64,000 bases of DNA from Njordibacter sp937773555 (GTDB taxonomy: Bacteria; Pseudomonadota; Gammaproteobacteria; Pseudomonadales; Balneatricaceae): NCBI RefSeq assembly GCF_047730085.1, contig NZ_CP159830.1, forward strand, positions 682,001 to 746,000. Direction: 5' to 3'. The notes beneath the pieces are model-generated. The model was given only the letters and a program-made list of their open reading frames with translations. It was not told the origin of the DNA and ran no database searches. The translations under genes were made by a program, and so were the position numbers. Numbering within the stretch: the stretch's first letter is position 1; each line of letters starts with the position of its first letter. Positions 61,866 through 64,000 of the stretch are shown in pieces.

Positions 61866-62780
61866 CTAATCCCAATAGGGTGTGTCACCAAAGCGCTCAA
61901 CAAGAAAATCAATCAGGCTTCTAACCTTTCTTGGCAGGTATCGGGTGGCTGGGTAAATTGCATAAGCGTGTATGGTGGTCATTGAGTAGTTCTCTAGTAT
62001 GGGTACTAGATCTCCACGTTGTAGTGACTCCCACACGTAGAAAGTTGGCAACATAATAATGCCATGGCCGGTGAGGGCCAGCATCGTCATCGCATTGCCG
62101 TTGTTAGCAATAAGGCTCGACTGTCCATTAACGAGATGTTTCTGCCCCTCAAGGTCCCATAAAGGCATGCCCGCCAATGGCCAGCCCGGCCGCTTTAGTA
62201 TTTTATGATGCTTTAACTGTGCTGGATTTTCTGGTACACCTTGGCGCTTGAGATAATCTGGGCTGGCGCAGATAACATGCTTAATGGGTGCTATTTTTCG
62301 GGCCTTTAGGCTAGAGTCTGGCAGGGAGCCGATACGAAATGCTAGATCGTAGCCACCCTCTATGAGGTCTACTTTACGGTCAGAAAAATCTAACTCAATA
62401 CTTAATTCGGGGTGCTGGCGCATAAATAAGTCGATAGCGGGTGTGAGATGAGTAACGCCAAAAGTCAATGGTACAGCCAGCTTTAACGATCCTGTCAATA
62501 CTTTGTTTTCACGCGCTATATCACCATTCAACGAATCTACTTCACCTAATAGTAGTTGAACTCGCTGGTAATATTGGTGGCCAGCCTCAGTGAGGCTAGA
62601 GGTGCGCGTAGTGCGGTTGATGAGCTTGGACCCTAATCTACTTTCCAGGTCACTAAGCCGCTTGCTAACGGCAGATTTTGCCAAGTTAAGTTGCTCTGCA
62701 GCTTTGGTGATACTTCCCGCTTCAACAATCCTTACAAACACCTGCATATTTTCTAGCTGGCCCATAGGTATAGTTCTCAA
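61866..62780 (-). CDS. LysR family transcriptional regulator
   Basis: A 304-residue regulator. The N-terminal winged helix is FVRIVEAGSITKAAEQLNLAKSAVSKRLSDLE and the effector domain (about residues 95-295) has GSLKLAVPLTFG and DLAFRIGSLPDSSL, typical of the CrgA-like subgroup. The start may be four codons later at MGQLENMQ. It diverges from the small Cys protein, DoxX and pirin genes; LysR proteins often control a divergent DoxX/pirin operon, so this is a reasonable target. Confidence 0.92.
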   Translation of the reverse strand: MRTIPMGQLENMQVFVRIVEAGSITKAAEQLNLAKSAVSKRLSDLESRLGSKLINRTTRTSSLTEAGHQYYQRVQLLLGEVDSLNGDIARENKVLTGSLKLAVPLTFGVTHLTPAIDLFMRQHPELSIELDFSDRKVDLIEGGYDLAFRIGSLPDSSLKARKIAPIKHVICASPDYLKRQGVPENPAQLKHHKILKRPGWPLAGMPLWDLEGQKHLVNGQSSLIANNGNAMTMLALTGHGIIMLPTFYVWESLQRGDLVPILENYSMTTIHAYAIYPATRYLPRKVRSLIDFLVERFGDTPYWD

Positions 62781-62932
62781 TTCACGAACAATGTTTCCAT
62801 ATTCTTTATGTTTTTCTGTATTTAGTCAAACTGTATAGTCTTGCTGTGAGCAATAAATTACTTTAGGCCCTCTTAGTTGTTGCTAACACTCCCCGTTACC
62901 ATAATGATTTTTAATGAGAGAAGGAAAAAATT

Positions 62933-63079
62933 ATGACAAATGTAAGAAATGAAAATGGCACATGTGGATGTGGCAGATCACCCACTGGAAATTGTATTGG
63001 TTGGCATAACCTAACGCCTGCAGAATATGAAGCCAAAACCGACAAAGAAAAACAAGCAGCATTTGGAAAATCAAAGTAA
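62933..63079 (+). CDS. Small Cys-containing protein (48 residues)
   Basis: A short frame with a good AAGGAA site. It reads MTNVRNENGTCGCGRSPTGN and then CIGWHNLTPAEYEAKTDKEK. Three Cys and a His in the first 25 residues (Cys11, Cys13, Cys21, His25) suggest a metal-binding knuckle, followed by a charged helix. The C-G-C-G-R-S-P-x-G-x-C-x-G-W-H pattern resembles CDGSH-like iron-sulphur domains. It lies between the LysR gene and DoxX in the direction of DoxX. Confidence 0.7.
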   Translation: MTNVRNENGTCGCGRSPTGNCIGWHNLTPAEYEAKTDKEKQAAFGKSK

Positions 63080-63150
63080 AGCAAAGTTGGGCTTGAGATT
63101 TCAAAGGGTGAAACACACCTTAAGCATTATTAGTTAAATAGGGAATGTAA

Positions 63151-63222
63151 ATGTCTCATGGTTTATCCATAAACGTTGTTCCCTTTTTGCTAATAATCAT
63201 TTGGTGGTTGGTTTTAATTTAA
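63151..63222 (+). CDS. Possible 23-residue membrane peptide
   Basis: An ATG with AGGGAA six bases upstream opens a frame for MSHGLSINVVPFLLIIIWWL and three more hydrophobic residues. A single hydrophobic helix is the whole product. It lies between the Cys protein and doxX. The ribosome site is good, but a chance frame cannot be excluded. Confidence 0.3.
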   Translation: MSHGLSINVVPFLLIIIWWLVLI

Positions 63223-63334
63223 TTAACCTTTATAAGCGTGATTAAAGCCAAAACCTACCCTGACAAAAGGGTCGACAAGGCAAATTTAATGGACTGAATA
63301 AGTCACAAAAATATATCAAAAATGGAGTAATATC

Positions 63335-63730
63335 ATGAATAATCTATCTACGTTCGCTGCACCCATTGGTCGTTTACTGTTGGCAATGATGTTCCTTATG
63401 TCGGGCTTGAGCAAGATTGGCAACTTCGCAGGCACCCAGGGCTATATGGACGCCATGGGGGTGCCGGGTGCTCTTTTGCCCCTTGCAATTGCTCTTGAGG
63501 TATTAGGGGGATTGGCGATCATTATTGGCTGGCAAACAAAGATAATGAGTGTGGCTTTAGCCGGTTTTTGTGTGGTGTCAGCGGCGCTGTTCCATAATGA
63601 CTTTAGTAACCAATCAGAAATGATCATGTTTATGAAAAACGTCACTATTGCAGGCGGTTTTTTATTGTTGATTGCCCATGGGCCAGGTGCCTATGCCCTA
63701 GATAATCGTGTAAAGTTTGCCCAAACGTAA
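63335..63730 (+). CDS. DoxX family membrane protein
   Basis: A 131-residue protein with four helices: RLLLAMMFLMSGLSKIGNF, LLPLAIALEVLGGLAIIIGW, VALAGFCVVSAALFHNDF and a last helix before GPGAYALDNR. This is the DoxX pattern, including the conserved G-x-x-K and E-x-x-G positions. Members may take part in quinone-linked redox or oxidative stress responses. AATGGAGTAA precedes the ATG. A pirin gene follows after 21 bases, so the two form an operon. Confidence 0.88.
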   Translation: MNNLSTFAAPIGRLLLAMMFLMSGLSKIGNFAGTQGYMDAMGVPGALLPLAIALEVLGGLAIIIGWQTKIMSVALAGFCVVSAALFHNDFSNQSEMIMFMKNVTIAGGFLLLIAHGPGAYALDNRVKFAQT

Positions 63731-63751
63731 ATAAATTTGAGAGAGCTCTTT

Positions 63752-64000
63752 ATGACTGCTTTTAAACATACCAACCTAGCATCAAGAGAACTGCAGTTTA
63801 ACACACCCGGCATGCCAGCCTCAGATGGCGACGGGGTTAAAATGACCCGTATTATTGGCACCCCGCAGTTAAATATGCTCGATCCGTTTTTGCTGTTAGA
63901 TGCCTTTGGCAGTGATAAACCGCTGGACTATATTGGTGGTTTTCCAGACCACCCACACAGAGGCTTCGAAACCGTTACTTATATGCTAGCCGGCCGTATG
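63752..64000 (+). CDS. Pirin family protein, N-terminal part
   Basis: The first 83 residues of a pirin-like cupin, cut by the window end. The start (MTAFKHTNLASRELQFN) follows a GAGAGAG site. Metal ligands of the first cupin are visible in GGFPDHPHRGFETVTYMLAG (about residues 62-81). Pirins bind Fe and either act as quercetin 2,3-dioxygenases or as redox-linked regulators. It is co-oriented with doxX, a common pairing. Confidence 0.88.
   Translation, partial: MTAFKHTNLASRELQFNTPGMPASDGDGVKMTRIIGTPQLNMLDPFLLLDAFGSDKPLDYIGGFPDHPHRGFETVTYMLAGRM

Overview
The window looks like a chromosomal segment of a marine gammaproteobacterium. It has recC-recB-recD in gammaproteobacterial order, a two-domain queF, yaeQ, a yadGH-type exporter, a TAXI-type TRAP transporter, yghU and many transport and catabolic genes. 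The genus cannot be fixed from the sequence.

Layout. 1-5065: end of an ABC importer operon (binding protein, LivF-like ATPase, PaaK-like ligase), a permease and a glutathione transferase. 5202-6122: five tRNA genes (Glu-Gly-Glu-Gly-Cys) from a duplicated Glu-Gly unit, each Glu gene behind a near-consensus sigma70 promoter. 6123-12700: a decaying island in tRNA-Cys with an imperfect copy of the tRNA 3' end at its far edge, a broken integrase, a ParC-like and a ribbon-helix-helix protein, a large STAND ATPase/winged-helix regulator, and a YdhR/DUF1326/DUF2182 group with two broken genes. 12837-19458: a MarR-controlled catabolic cluster with a NicX-like Fe(II) dioxygenase, a NicD-like hydrolase, an acyl-CoA dehydrogenase-like flavoprotein and an acyl-CoA ligase.

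19760-29948 is the most unusual part: a 10.1-kb integrative element in tRNA-Leu, bounded by a perfect 56-bp direct repeat. It carries a tyrosine integrase, an AlpA-type factor, an HUH-family Rep protein and a palindrome cluster that could be its origin. Its cargo is an ORC-like AAA ATPase, an HNH protein, an EVE-HNH nuclease and a protein with four zinc-ribbon repeats plus a T5orf172/GIY-YIG-like end. Two integron-type attC hairpins flank the HNH gene, so part of this defence-like cargo appears to have arrived as integron cassettes.

30-32 kb holds gene relics and a small membrane protein with a paralogue at 58.5 kb. 32.0-35.1 kb is a TAXI TRAP transporter; 35.5-40.4 kb has yghU, a CbiX-type chelatase with a His-rich tail, a Sel1-like protein, an Lrp regulator and yaeQ. 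recCBD fills 40.5-49.0 kb, followed by a P-loop protein, yadGH, queF and a nitroreductase. A tRNA-Ser at 54.1 kb is followed by an integrase stub, an IS5 fragment and a secreted-protein gene whose 5' end resembles the same integrase. The right end has a hydrolase, DUF3429, DUF393, SDR, DUF1330, EamA and LysR genes, a 48-residue Cys protein, DoxX and the start of a pirin gene.
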